This document shows positions 25,601-33,154 of a stretch of 64,000 nucleotides of DNA, one piece after another (within the stretch, counting starts at the first letter, position 1; the number at the start of each line of letters is the position of its first letter). A program made the translations under genes and the position numbers. Below the pieces are notes generated by a model that saw only the letters and a program-made list of their open reading frames with translations, was not told the origin of the DNA and did no database searches. Source of the stretch: Nitrospira sp. (GTDB lineage: Bacteria; Nitrospirota; Nitrospiria; Nitrospirales; Nitrospiraceae); contig CP126121.1 of assembly GCA_030123625.1 (NCBI GenBank), positions 2,458,179 to 2,522,178 on the forward strand, read 5' to 3'.

Positions 25601-26259
25601 GCTCCACGATCGACGATGCCTATCGCACCAAGACCTCCGGGCAGGCGCAACTCATCGCGCTCACCGCCATTCTCACACTTCGACAAGTCTGTCTTTCGCC
25701 CCGCCTCCTCACGAACCAAACCGATGAGAGCTCGCCCAAGCTCGGCTTCCTGGTGGAGCGTCTGCAAGTCTTGCGCGACGAGGGGCACAGCGCCCTGGTG
25801 TTCTCGCAGTTCACCAGCTTTCTGGACCTCGTGCAAGAAGCGTGCACCAGGCACGCGCTGCCCTATCATCGGCTGGATGGGTCCACTGCGGCGGCCGCGC
25901 GTAAGGCCCGAGTGACGGCGTTTCAGACCGGTGAACAGCCTGGCGTGTTTCTCTTGAGTCTCAAGGCGGGCGGGCAGGGGCTGAATCTCACCAGAGCGAG
26001 TTATGTCTTTCATCTGGACCCCTGGTGGAATCCGGCGGTGGAGCGCCAGGCGTCGGATCGCGCGCACCGCATCGGGCAACAGCGGCCCGTTTCAATCGTG
26101 CGGATTCTCATGCGCCACAGCATCGAGGAGAAGATGATGGCGCTCAAACAGCGGAAGCTCGAGTTGTACGATGCGGTGATGGCCGGCGTGGCGCGCGGGT
26201 CCGGGCAAGGCGTGCTGACCAAAGCCGACTTCGACTTCCTGCTCTTGCCGAGTGCATGA
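22633..26259 (+). CDS. SWIM zinc-finger SNF2-family helicase
   Basis: A 1208-residue SWI2/SNF2 ATPase. The SWIM zinc finger (Cys103, Cys105, Cys114, His116 in CDCPAWDPDWLCKHVLCA) lies near the N-terminus, followed by a long bacterial SNF2-associated region (about 250-700). The helicase motifs are Walker A DDMGLGKT (about 770), DEAQ (about 868), LTGTPIEN, and in the second lobe LDGSTAAAARK, GQGLNLTRA and DRAHRIGQ. Such proteins remodel DNA-protein complexes, for instance at stalled polymerase or in repair. It is single-copy here with no linked restriction genes, so a defence role is not supported. The start is uncertain: no ribosome binding site at 22633. Confidence 0.9.
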   Translation: MHKKLASNRRERDGPLSEARADPLTSAPASAALLAAFRALAVNDLYTMAPKQSVVRGYDYYRQQRLQHYAWSEDRAMLTAQVRGTRLYEVIFSLDDGFLSASCDCPAWDPDWLCKHVLCASFATKHLLSPETFQLLDRQQSHLAALRTELLGELAESGSSKGTGTSPREDGLASGYEIVIDAVRPYPQLVIHRDGVRLPAGWASALPAELRPMLNPSWFASGCGDEPLQRYLGRSKHRFPIVLKTCQESITLQWAPSVQCRSKTEIAVAGEGVKVRAVCVADGIALDRIVRVRNFVADVRGRRLLLMEDESGWASFRVLRDGFKGFNAYQYGEPGETLCAAILPDGRGCGRLHGIHDETEFTVSRDEFRSAQIDLIHKQADKTLRDLLLRVDGAEAQVHPSVPVSAAEEVSYSLILAPLSDEAGAPTTAWTLQAQCRRGDGPFAPSASTFSFISALEQGRYVSPPLRAQKRKVVLYDLFFTLLTVGEAKERDRRIKTALDQTDWTRSIRLEAAQWLRHHLSVYVRPDVRLQVENERWTLQAIDKSREMLLYRIPFEVFGLEAFRGMQPYDAMTIDSQVLFQRLPDLLEKLTAAEITLLYEDQPLRTTRWDCSVQVGRQDREETGIEWFEIRPEIRCDGMSVNEAEWRQALRQGGLIRTTHGLRVLDSRTMERLRAIIGLTGEARADRKTAEVVRVPRLQILDWLALREQGIPVSLPAEDEAVLARLLGFERIEKPPLPKGVHAVLRPYQREGYAWLTFLYEHRFGACLADDMGLGKTLQTICLLAAIEEGRFKAARGVKGPHLIVVPTSLLFNWEQELARFAPGLKVHVYSGNDRALHVKDGEVVITTYGLVRRDIETLERMTFHVIVFDEAQAVKNILADTTGAVRRLKGRFKIALTGTPIENHLGEYFSVIDLCVPGLLGEYERFKTDVKRVADRTLDRLLRRTRPFILRRTKAEILHDLPPKTEHEVFLELTDRQKALYQQTVAQVRSTIDDAYRTKTSGQAQLIALTAILTLRQVCLSPRLLTNQTDESSPKLGFLVERLQVLRDEGHSALVFSQFTSFLDLVQEACTRHALPYHRLDGSTAAAARKARVTAFQTGEQPGVFLLSLKAGGQGLNLTRASYVFHLDPWWNPAVERQASDRAHRIGQQRPVSIVRILMRHSIEEKMMALKQRKLELYDAVMAGVARGSGQGVLTKADFDFLLLPSA

Positions 26260-26388
26260 TCCCGGGGAACTGTCGCCCTTCCGATCCGCATGAGTAGTGG
26301 CTTACGCGTGAAGGAAACGCTTGCGGGAGCGTTGCCGAAACGTCAGCAACGGTAGTTGAAGCGTGGGCGGAGTTGCATCGCCTGTCGC

Positions 26389-26420
26389 TTGCCAGGCAGC
26401 CATGCCAGCCATTATAATGG
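26389..26420 (+). promoter_or_regulatory. Promoter with palindromic operator of the phd-relE pair
   Basis: TTGCCA (26389-26394) and a perfect TATAAT (26413-26418) are 18 bases apart. The -10 box sits inside the perfect 12-bp palindrome CCATTATAATGG (26409-26420), a probable binding site for the Phd-type antitoxin. Confidence 0.65.
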
Positions 26421-26447
26421 CCATTTAACAGCCTATGAGAGGTGGTT

Positions 26448-26726
26448 ATGCCGCAGGTCGACGAGTTTGTCTCTATCACAGAAGCCAAGAATAAGTTGTT
26501 GGATCTGATCAGACGCATGAAACACAAGCAGGAGATCGTCGCGATCACGCGCGACGGTGTTCCGTCGGCGGTACTGCTGAGTATGGATCAATTCGAGGGC
26601 CTTATGGAGACGATCGAGATTCTCAGTGATCAGAAGTCGATGCGAGGCCTTCGTCGGTCCTTAAGGCAGGCGGAGAAAGGCCACTGGGTTTCTCACGAGG
26701 CGGTATTCGGCCGTGACACTCCGTGA
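26448..26726 (+). CDS. Phd/YefM-family antitoxin
   Basis: A 92-residue protein. The Phd/YefM fold is seen in VSITEAKNKLLDLIRRM and IVAITRDGVPSAVLLSMDQFEGLMETIEIL. Its C-terminal region would wrap the toxin. I prefer the ATG at 26448, which has GAGG six bases upstream, over a GTG two codons earlier. The stop is overlapped by the start of the toxin gene. Confidence 0.88.
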   Translation: MPQVDEFVSITEAKNKLLDLIRRMKHKQEIVAITRDGVPSAVLLSMDQFEGLMETIEILSDQKSMRGLRRSLRQAEKGHWVSHEAVFGRDTP

Positions 26727-27019
26727 AAGGGTACCGCGCACGCTATACCCAGGAGGCGGCCGAGCGAATCCGAAAACTCCACCCTCAAGTCAAACGTGAG
26801 ATCAAGCAGGCCATCAAAGAACTCCTGGTATCCCCGCTTGCCGGACATGCGCTTCAGTTCGAATTAGCGGGGCTGCGTGCTTATCGTATCCGGACGTATC
26901 GAATCATCTATCGGCTCAATGATGACGAATCCTGCATCGATGTCATTTTTGTGGGTCCCCGCCGGAGCGTTTACGAAGAGTTGAGAACGTACCTCCTCTC
27001 TGAACACGGAAGAAACTAA
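26723..27019 (+). CDS. RelE/ParE-family toxin
   Basis: A 98-residue RelE-fold toxin: ARYTQEAAERIRKLHPQVKREIKQAIKEL, AYRIRTYRIIYRLNDD, and CIDVIFVGPRRSVYEEL. The Arg-rich strand RAYRIRTYRIIYR and the C-terminal VGPRR with Tyr resemble RelE-type mRNA interferases that cut in the ribosomal A site. It starts at a GTG that overlaps the antitoxin stop by four bases (GTGA). Confidence 0.88.
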   Translation: MKGYRARYTQEAAERIRKLHPQVKREIKQAIKELLVSPLAGHALQFELAGLRAYRIRTYRIIYRLNDDESCIDVIFVGPRRSVYEELRTYLLSEHGRN

Positions 27020-27035
27020 ATGCCATCCTGGTGTT

Positions 27036-27677
27036 TCACGATAGATACTGCACAAACCATCTTCCCGCCTGTTCCGCCACCTGTTCCAGAGTTCCTGGTT
27101 CTTCGAAGAGATGGGTCGCGCCGGGGACGATGACCAGTTTCTTCTCGCAAGTAAGCAGATCGTAGGCCGACTGGTTCATCTCAATCACCGGCTCATCGTG
27201 GCCTCCGACGATCAACAAGGTCGGAGCAGTAACCGACGGGAGGTACGGTTCAGCCAGGTCCGGCCGTCCTCCTCGCGATACCACGGCCTTGATGTTCGAT
27301 GGCTCTCGGGCGGCGGCCTGCAAAGCCGCTCCGGCACCGGTGCTGGCACCGAAATAACCGATCCCTAGGTTCCTGGTCCGCGGTTCCGCTTCCAACCAGC
27401 CTTTGGCCGTCAACAGCCGATCAGCCAGCAGGTTGACATCAAACACTTTGCGTCGATCGTCTGCTTCTTCATCGGTTAAGAGATCCAGCAGCAACGTGGA
27501 AAGTCCGTTTTGCTGTAAACGGCGGGCGACGAAATTATTGCGCGGACTCAATCGTCCGCTCCCGCTGCCGTGCGCAAAGACGACGACACCTCGCGGTTCG
27601 GCCGGAAGTCCGAGTATGCCCTCCAGGGTAATGTGCCCTTTTGTAATTCTGACGGTGTGCTCGTGCAAGGATGTCAT
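27036..27677 (-). CDS. Alpha/beta hydrolase (dienelactone hydrolase-like)
   Basis: A 213-residue alpha/beta hydrolase. The nucleophile elbow is GASTG (in GYFGASTGAGAAL), the acid is in VGGHDEPV and the histidine in PGATHLFEEPG, so the triad is complete. The oxyanion region FAHGSGSGRLSPRN is typical of a family often found next to or fused with phosphoribosyltransferases. The start overlaps the stop of the pentapeptide gene by four bases. It is the last gene of the NAD-salvage operon. Substrate unknown. Confidence 0.85.
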   Translation of the reverse strand: MTSLHEHTVRITKGHITLEGILGLPAEPRGVVVFAHGSGSGRLSPRNNFVARRLQQNGLSTLLLDLLTDEEADDRRKVFDVNLLADRLLTAKGWLEAEPRTRNLGIGYFGASTGAGAALQAAAREPSNIKAVVSRGGRPDLAEPYLPSVTAPTLLIVGGHDEPVIEMNQSAYDLLTCEKKLVIVPGATHLFEEPGTLEQVAEQAGRWFVQYLS

Positions 27678-29119
27678 GGTCGTCCCCGCTTCTTGGCGGG
27701 ACTGCAGGGAGCCGGACGGCTGAGTTCAGACGGCAATTTGGTCTGGTCATCGACGCAGGCGGCATTGAGTTGTGTCTGTGTGAGACCGATGGCCGACGAG
27801 AGTATGGCGCCCTTGAGGTTTGCGCGAGTCAAGTCCGCTGAGTCGAGCCGAGCACCGCTCAAGTCGGCTCCGACTAGGGCGGAATTCTGGAGGTTGGTTT
27901 CCTGAAGATCGGCTTCCTGAAGATTGGCGCGGGTCATGTCGGAGTGGTTGAAATTCGACCCGCGAAGATTTGCGCCCACGAAATTGGAGGATTCCAGATT
28001 AGCCCTGTTGAAATGCGCATGGGCGAGGGAGGATTTTGGAGCGTAGGCTTCGCTCAGATCAGCGTTCATGAAGTTGGCGTGCGATCCCTTGGCCCCGATG
28101 AGGACCGCGCGATTGAGGTTCGCGTCAAGGAAATCGGCTTCATGGAGGACGGCGTGATAGAGAATAGCCATCCGGAGGTTCGCCGAGTGCATATCCGCCT
28201 TGACCAGCGCGGCCTCCTCCAGGTTGGCTCCTTCCAGGTCGGCGTCATGGAGGTCTGCATCCTGCAGCTCGGCATACCGGAGATCTGCGCCGCGAAGAAT
28301 CGCTTTCTTAAGATTTGCGCCGCGCAAATTCGTTTCGTCCAAATAGGCGCTTTCCAGGTCCGCTTCGATCAGTCGGGCTGCTTCCAAGTGCGCGCGGTCC
28401 AGCAGTGCGCCTTGAAGATTGGCGCGATGGAGATTGGCGTTGTTCAGGATGGCGCGACGCAGGTCGGCGCCTGCGAGATCGGCATTCACCAGCACCGCAT
28501 CTTTCAGGGTCGCTCCGTAAAAATATGCCTCGGCGAAATTGCCGTCGGTCAAGTCGGCAGAGGTGAGATCGGCTCCCTCCAATTGCGCCCGCTCGAGCGA
28601 GGCCCCGTTCAACTTGGCGCCGATCAGCACGGCGTCAAAGAGGGCGGCTTCGTCACCGACCGCTCGGGAGAGATTCGCCCCGGTGAGCCGGGCGCGGCGC
28701 AAATCGGCTCCAGAGAGATTGCCGTCTTCCAGAATGGATTTGGTGAGGTCAGCCCCGGCAAGACTGGCCTGAGCCAGATTGGCCTGGGACAGCTTTGCCT
28801 GCCGCAGGACTGTCCCCTCCAGATCAGCCCGTTCGAGATTCGCTCCCACGAGTGTTGCCCGGCTCAGATCTGCTTGACAGAGCTCGGCGCGTTTGGCATC
28901 CGGGTTTCCCCGATATTCCACCCATCGTTCATGCGAACGCACGAGAGCTTGCAATGTTTTGGCCGGGACAGATTTCTTCTTGTAGGGACTCTTACACATA
29001 GGGACCGTGGTCGCCGCCGCCTGGGAGGATGATGGACCGGCCGCCCCGGCCCATGAGGCGTGAAGTCCGAGGACGACGATAATGCCCACAACAATGGTCC
29101 TGATGGACAAGCGCTTCAT
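27674..29119 (-). CDS. Exported pentapeptide-repeat protein
   Basis: A 481-residue protein with an N-terminal signal (TIVVGIIVVLGLHASWAGA) and roughly 70 tandem A-(D/N)-L-x-x repeats from about residue 85 to 455, for example ADLSRATLVGANLERADLEG. The repeats should form a right-handed quadrilateral beta helix. Its function is unknown; some pentapeptide proteins mimic DNA, but an exported one more likely serves as a structural or binding surface. It lies between nicotinate phosphoribosyltransferase (18 bases upstream) and the hydrolase. The start is preceded by AAGGAG. Confidence 0.88.
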   Translation of the reverse strand: MKRLSIRTIVVGIIVVLGLHASWAGAAGPSSSQAAATTVPMCKSPYKKKSVPAKTLQALVRSHERWVEYRGNPDAKRAELCQADLSRATLVGANLERADLEGTVLRQAKLSQANLAQASLAGADLTKSILEDGNLSGADLRRARLTGANLSRAVGDEAALFDAVLIGAKLNGASLERAQLEGADLTSADLTDGNFAEAYFYGATLKDAVLVNADLAGADLRRAILNNANLHRANLQGALLDRAHLEAARLIEADLESAYLDETNLRGANLKKAILRGADLRYAELQDADLHDADLEGANLEEAALVKADMHSANLRMAILYHAVLHEADFLDANLNRAVLIGAKGSHANFMNADLSEAYAPKSSLAHAHFNRANLESSNFVGANLRGSNFNHSDMTRANLQEADLQETNLQNSALVGADLSGARLDSADLTRANLKGAILSSAIGLTQTQLNAACVDDQTKLPSELSRPAPCSPAKKRGRP

Positions 29120-29137
29120 CTCATGTCTCCTTCGCGG

Positions 29138-30442
29138 TTAGAGCCTGCGGTCAACCGTCTGCGCTAAGCCTTGCAAAGCCAAGGAAATCCGAACGTCATA
29201 GGGCGGCACCGTCTCCAGGGCTCGCAGCGATTCGGGAAGTTGTTCCACCTGCGCCGCTGCATGACGCCGCAGTTCGACCAATTCCGGCCATGACGCAAGG
29301 CGGCAGCCGTTCTTCATAACAGGTTGAAGCAGCGGTTCACCCGGCAATCGATCATCATGCGTCGTGACGATGTCGTGGTCCATATGTCCGTCGTCCCCAA
29401 GATATCGATAGACTTGTTTGCGGCCGGGCCAGGTAGCCTTGCCTTCCGATCGCTTGCGACAGGAACGTCCCCCATATTCTTGAAGTTTGTAGACGCAGTC
29501 CAACGAAGGGGCGTCAGAGGAGGTCGTCACCGCCGTGCCGACGGCGAAGCTGTCGATCGGCGCGCGGCTTTGGATCAGATCTCTCAGGCGATATTCATCC
29601 AGGTTGCCACTGGCAAGAATCTGGGCGTGAGGCAAGCCTCCTTCATCGAGGACACGTCGCACCTTTCGTGCATGGTCGGCCAGATCACCGCTGTCTAACC
29701 GTACTCCTTTGACGGTGATGCCCTTGGTTTTCAGTGTCAGCGCCAAGGACACGACCTTGTCGGCGGCGGCCTCCGTGTCGTAGGTGTCGATGAGAAGGAT
29801 GACGTTGGCCGGTTGAGTGTGTGCAAAATGCTCAAAGGCAACGCTTTCATCTTCGTGGGCTTGCACGAATGAATGGGCCATGGTTCCGTGCAGAGGAATT
29901 CGATACGCCATGCCGGCCAGATAGCTGGCCCGCGCGGCGAGGAGCCCGGCTTCGGCACCGTGCGCGCGGCGAAGCCCAAAATCGATGAGCGGCTTTCCTC
30001 CTGCGGCCAGCACGGAGCGCGCCGCTTTGGAGGCCACCATGGTTTGAAAGTTCAACAGGTTTATCACGCGACTCTCAATGAGCTGAGCCTCAGGGAGCGG
30101 GGCGACAATTTTGAAGATCGGCTCGTGGGGAAAGAAAATCGTTCCTTCCGCCATGGCTTCCACATCCCCGGTGAACCGCAGCGTTTCCAGGTAGTGAAGA
30201 AGCTGTGAACTGAACCGCCCGGATTGATCCAGCCAGGCCAGTTCTTCCTTGGAAACGCGTAACTCAGAAAGATAGTCCAACACCTGTTCGAGACCGGCCG
30301 CCATCAGGAAGTTTCGATGGGCCGGCAGTTTACGCACAAAGAACTCGAACACGGCCGGTTCGTCCATCCCTTGTTCTAAGTAGGCCTGGGCCATCGTGAG
30401 CTCATACAGATCCGTCAGCAGAGCGCTGGCCGAAGGATTCAT
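29138..30442 (-). CDS. pncB: Nicotinate phosphoribosyltransferase
   Basis: A 434-residue NAPRTase that makes nicotinate mononucleotide from nicotinate and PRPP in the Preiss-Handler NAD salvage path. The N-terminus has LTDLYELTMAQAYL, the middle INLLNFQT and SHRLRRAHG-type residues (FGLRRAHG), and the PRPP-phosphate region VRLDSGDLADHA. The start ATG at 30442 overlaps the stop of nicotinamidase by four bases. The pair nicotinamidase/NAPRTase converts nicotinamide to NaMN in two steps, so the operon order follows the pathway. Confidence 0.93.
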   Translation of the reverse strand: MNPSASALLTDLYELTMAQAYLEQGMDEPAVFEFFVRKLPAHRNFLMAAGLEQVLDYLSELRVSKEELAWLDQSGRFSSQLLHYLETLRFTGDVEAMAEGTIFFPHEPIFKIVAPLPEAQLIESRVINLLNFQTMVASKAARSVLAAGGKPLIDFGLRRAHGAEAGLLAARASYLAGMAYRIPLHGTMAHSFVQAHEDESVAFEHFAHTQPANVILLIDTYDTEAAADKVVSLALTLKTKGITVKGVRLDSGDLADHARKVRRVLDEGGLPHAQILASGNLDEYRLRDLIQSRAPIDSFAVGTAVTTSSDAPSLDCVYKLQEYGGRSCRKRSEGKATWPGRKQVYRYLGDDGHMDHDIVTTHDDRLPGEPLLQPVMKNGCRLASWPELVELRRHAAAQVEQLPESLRALETVPPYDVRISLALQGLAQTVDRRL

Positions 30443-31080
30443 ATCCTCAGCATCTCCCAGCGAACAGGCGCGGCTCCCAGGCACATCATCTCTTCTTCAG
30501 CGCGACGACCATCGTCGGGCTGCAGATTGACCGCCTTGACGCCGTCCATTAACAAACAGACGTCATAGCCTCGCATCCGAGCGTCCTTGGCCGAATTCAG
30601 GACACAATAATCGGTCGCCAATCCCCCGATGAAGAGACGATGCACGGTCAAGGCCCGTAGATGACGATCCAAAGCGGTGTGCTGGAAAGCGGAATAGGCT
30701 TCTTGGTCTCGGTCGATGGCTTTGTAAATGATGACGGCGGAGACGGGGGCCGGAAACGACGGCGGCGGCAGAGACCCGTGAGACCCGGCGACACAATGCA
30801 CGGGCCACGGACCTCCCTGGGGTTTGAAGGAGCAATGGTCGGGCGGGTGCCAATCACGAGTCAGAAAAATCGGCAGGCCGTGAGTCTGAAAGAGACGAAC
30901 ATAGTTCAAGAGAATCGGAATGATCGCATCACCGTCGCTGATTCCCAGCCTTCCTCCCGGTAGAAAATCATTCTGAATGTCGACGAGAAGCAACGCATCA
31001 TGCGGTGCGAGCGCAATCAGGGAGTCGCTGGGAAACCCGGCAGCCCGGCGATTTGTTGACCGAGGACATGACTCTGTCAT
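30439..31080 (-). CDS. pncA: Nicotinamidase (PncA-type)
   Basis: A 213-residue isochorismatase-fold amidase. The catalytic triad is Asp34 (LLVDIQNDF), Lys120 and Cys159 (GLATDYCV); the metal site is Asp76, His78 and His82 (RDWHPPDHCSF). These match PncA, which deamidates nicotinamide to nicotinate. It starts within the stop of the cytochrome c gene (ATGA overlap) and ends within the start of NAPRTase. The related hydrolase at 1023 lacks this metal motif, which sets the two apart. Confidence 0.93.
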   Translation of the reverse strand: MTESCPRSTNRRAAGFPSDSLIALAPHDALLLVDIQNDFLPGGRLGISDGDAIIPILLNYVRLFQTHGLPIFLTRDWHPPDHCSFKPQGGPWPVHCVAGSHGSLPPPSFPAPVSAVIIYKAIDRDQEAYSAFQHTALDRHLRALTVHRLFIGGLATDYCVLNSAKDARMRGYDVCLLMDGVKAVNLQPDDGRRAEEEMMCLGAAPVRWEMLRI

Positions 31081-31469
31081 CGTGCCTGTTGCGACAACAA
31101 GCGAATGTACGCCACGACGTCTTGCATTTCTCCATCGGTGAGCTGGCCGCGCCACGAATGCATCGGACTGAAGACGATGCCGTGTTCGATGGTCCGCAGC
31201 AACTCCTCATCGGATTTCAGGAACGACTGAAATCGCTGAAAATTGGCCGGGGGGACTTTCAGCGAAGCGGCGCCAGGTCCATCGCCCCGACCGCTTGGCC
31301 CATGGCAGTTTTGACAATGCCGCTCGTACACGGTTTTCCCGCGCGCACGGTCAGGCGGATAGTCCTGAGCGTAGAGTGAGGAGATCGAGGGCCCGTCTCC
31401 AATCAAAACCCCGAAGAGGCCTGCTGCAAGGAGCCGAAGCGGTATGAACTGCCACGGAGCTGCCGGCAT
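31077..31469 (-). CDS. Monoheme c-type cytochrome, exported
   Basis: A 130-residue protein with an N-terminal signal or anchor (FIPLRLLAAGLFGVLIG) and one CxxCH site (CQNCHGPSGRGDGPGA). The likely axial methionine is in FSPMHSWRG, followed by the usual C-terminal helix (LTDGEMQDVVAYIRLL). It is class I cytochrome c and should shuttle electrons in the periplasm. Its partners are not encoded nearby. It lies two bases after the zinc-ribbon gene and is coupled to nicotinamidase. The start at 31469 has an AAGAG site upstream. Confidence 0.85.
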   Translation of the reverse strand: MPAAPWQFIPLRLLAAGLFGVLIGDGPSISSLYAQDYPPDRARGKTVYERHCQNCHGPSGRGDGPGAASLKVPPANFQRFQSFLKSDEELLRTIEHGIVFSPMHSWRGQLTDGEMQDVVAYIRLLSQQAR

Positions 31470-31471
31470 GG

Positions 31472-31636
31472 CTAACTCTTCTTTGTGGTGTGGGCGATGA
31501 ATGGGCTGAAGAGCTGCTGCAGTTTTTTGCCGCCGCAGGCGGGGCATGTCACCATTCCAGCTTCATGCTCCTTCAATGTGACCACGATCAACGATTCCTT
31601 CCCGCAATCGAGGCACTTATAGTCGTACATCGGCAT
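31472..31636 (-). CDS. FmdB-type zinc-ribbon protein
   Basis: A 54-residue protein with two CxxC knuckles (CLDCG and CPACGG), starting MPMYDYKCLDCG, the signature of the FmdB/CxxC_CXXC_SSSS family. These small proteins probably bind zinc and may regulate or chaperone; the precise role is unknown. It is 19 bases after the Usp gene and two bases before the cytochrome c gene. Confidence 0.85.
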   Translation of the reverse strand: MPMYDYKCLDCGKESLIVVTLKEHEAGMVTCPACGGKKLQQLFSPFIAHTTKKS

Positions 31637-31655
31637 GGTGCGCCCCTTTCGACAA

Positions 31656-32519
31656 TCAGCCAAAAATCATGAGTGGATAGGTTCCCTGGTGCAACAGAGC
31701 ATGTGAAACACTGCCGAGCACCATGCGGGTAAGGCCGCGGCGCCCCCGGGATCCCATGAGAATAAGGTCTGGATTCAGCGCCTTGGCTTCCTGAAGAATT
31801 CCATCAACCGGAGTACCCAACGTCGTCAGTACGCGGGTTTGGTAGCCCCAAGGGATCAGTTTGGCTGCCATCTCGCCGAGAAAGTCGTTTGCCTTGCGGA
31901 GGGCGTGGGTTTCCATCTGCTCGGCTGAGACCGCGTCCACCGGCCAGGGAGGCCTGGTATGAGGAAGAACGGTGAACAGTGTAATCGTGGGAGGATCACG
32001 AAAGGGCTTCTGTTGAAGGAAGGAGAGGGCCTGGTCAGCATCGTAGGTTCCTTGTAAGGGAAGCAAGATGTGATGAAGCATTTTCAAGGGACCAGGAAGA
32101 ATCAGTTTCGCGCCCGGCGCGAAGGTCAGCACTCGGTGGGAGACGCTTCCAATGAGCCGTTCCTTGATCGGTCCAAGGCCTCGGGTACCCAAGAGAATCA
32201 GCCCCACCTTGAGTTGTTCAGCCAACGCCACGATCTGGTCCGCCGGAGATCCGACGACCAGATGCTTCGTGACCGGCCCGACATCCAACGGGAGCAACGA
32301 CACGATGCGATCCAGCAAACGGGTTCCATCGTCGCGCATGTTTCGCTCGACTGTTTCATACAGTTCTTGCGCCACTTCCGGCATCATCATCGGATAAGCC
32401 GGGCTAGGGACATCGAGCACGTGCACGATGTGCAATTCCTCGGCACGAGACAGGTATTTAAGGGATCGGACCGCCTCATATGAATGATCAGAACCGTCGA
32501 CAGTGAGCAAGATTTTCAT
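31656..32519 (-). CDS. Tandem universal stress protein
   Basis: A 287-residue protein with two UspA domains (1-140 and 147-287). Both keep the ATP-binding loop G-x2-G-x9-G-S: GTRGLGPIKERLIGS and GSRGRRGLTRMVLGS. Tandem Usps of this kind bind ATP and act as stress or energy sensors. It is the first gene of the operon that runs through a zinc ribbon, a cytochrome c and NAD salvage, so ATP sensing and NAD supply may be co-expressed. Confidence 0.9.
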   Translation of the reverse strand: MKILLTVDGSDHSYEAVRSLKYLSRAEELHIVHVLDVPSPAYPMMMPEVAQELYETVERNMRDDGTRLLDRIVSLLPLDVGPVTKHLVVGSPADQIVALAEQLKVGLILLGTRGLGPIKERLIGSVSHRVLTFAPGAKLILPGPLKMLHHILLPLQGTYDADQALSFLQQKPFRDPPTITLFTVLPHTRPPWPVDAVSAEQMETHALRKANDFLGEMAAKLIPWGYQTRVLTTLGTPVDGILQEAKALNPDLILMGSRGRRGLTRMVLGSVSHALLHQGTYPLMIFG

Positions 32520-32712
32520 AGCATCACCTTAGGACTGTGAATCTGCCGCTCCGTTTCAGCATCAATCATATGGGCCGTTGCCTGGTCATGAGCAGGGAGC
32601 ATGGTCTCGAAGCGCCGCACTCGCTTCGCTGAGGTGCGGCTCTGTCACTCCGAGGAATGTCCTGAGTCAGCAGGTCTGCGGCTGTCGCCATCCTGTTTCC
32701 TCCGGTCGATAT

Positions 32713-32808
32713 TTACTGGCAGTCTCCAGGGCAGAAGAAAACAAAATAGACGACAATCGCGAGACCTAGGCCTATTGCTCCAAGCAGAAGCCATTGAGCG
32801 CGTGTCAT
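32713..32808 (-). CDS. 31-residue single-pass membrane microprotein
   Basis: A complete small ORF: start MTRAQWLLLG, a transmembrane helix (GAIGLGLAIVVYFVFF) and a short C-terminal tail with two cysteines (CPGDCQ). GAGGAG lies four bases before the ATG, which is far better than chance for this short frame. The tail would lie outside the membrane if the N-terminus (one Arg) stays inside, and the Cys pair could form a disulfide or bind metal. It sits alone between two Usp genes. I recognise no family. Confidence 0.65.
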   Translation of the reverse strand: MTRAQWLLLGAIGLGLAIVVYFVFFCPGDCQ

Positions 32809-33154
32809 GCTCTCCTCATCACTGAAGAGGTGTGCAGCAAGACCAATGCCATTAGAAAGTGAGACCTAAGAATATAAAACGTGAAAAATATTCCTCAAGC
32901 ATAGCCTGTTACCTTGCACTCATACGTTTCACGTGGTGCCCTCTGCTGGCGCCTTCTGCTACAGAGAGTGAATGACCGCTGTAGCAGAGAGCCCCTCCCA
33001 AACCCAAACCGCTGATAGTGTATGGCATAGGGCAGAAACAAGAGACTCAGATCAATGCCGATTTCTTTCTCAAGCCACAAGCGACATGCCATTAAGCTCC
33101 CGGCTCGCACGGTGGCACCACCCTTGCTCGGCTCAAAGACAGGAGGATCTGCTC
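32809..33154. other. Promoter region between the microprotein and a Usp gene
   Basis: About 345 bases, moderately AT-rich near 32840-32900. The main feature is a perfect 10-bp inverted repeat, TCTGCTACAG (32955-32964) and CTGTAGCAGA (32979-32988), with a 14-base loop and no U tract, which could be a regulator site or hairpin upstream of the divergent or downstream genes. No coding frame is convincing. Confidence 0.4.

Noticed and set aside
28000-28800. Regularly spaced repeats that could suggest a CRISPR array
   Set aside because: The 15-base period is the codon repeat of pentapeptide units, without identical repeats or unique spacers and without cas genes.
27944-29032. A 362-codon plus-strand frame opposite the pentapeptide-repeat gene
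   Set aside because: It mirrors the regular codon pattern of the A-D/N-L-x-x repeats on the other strand, has no ribosome binding site and no domain. The minus-strand protein is clearly the gene.
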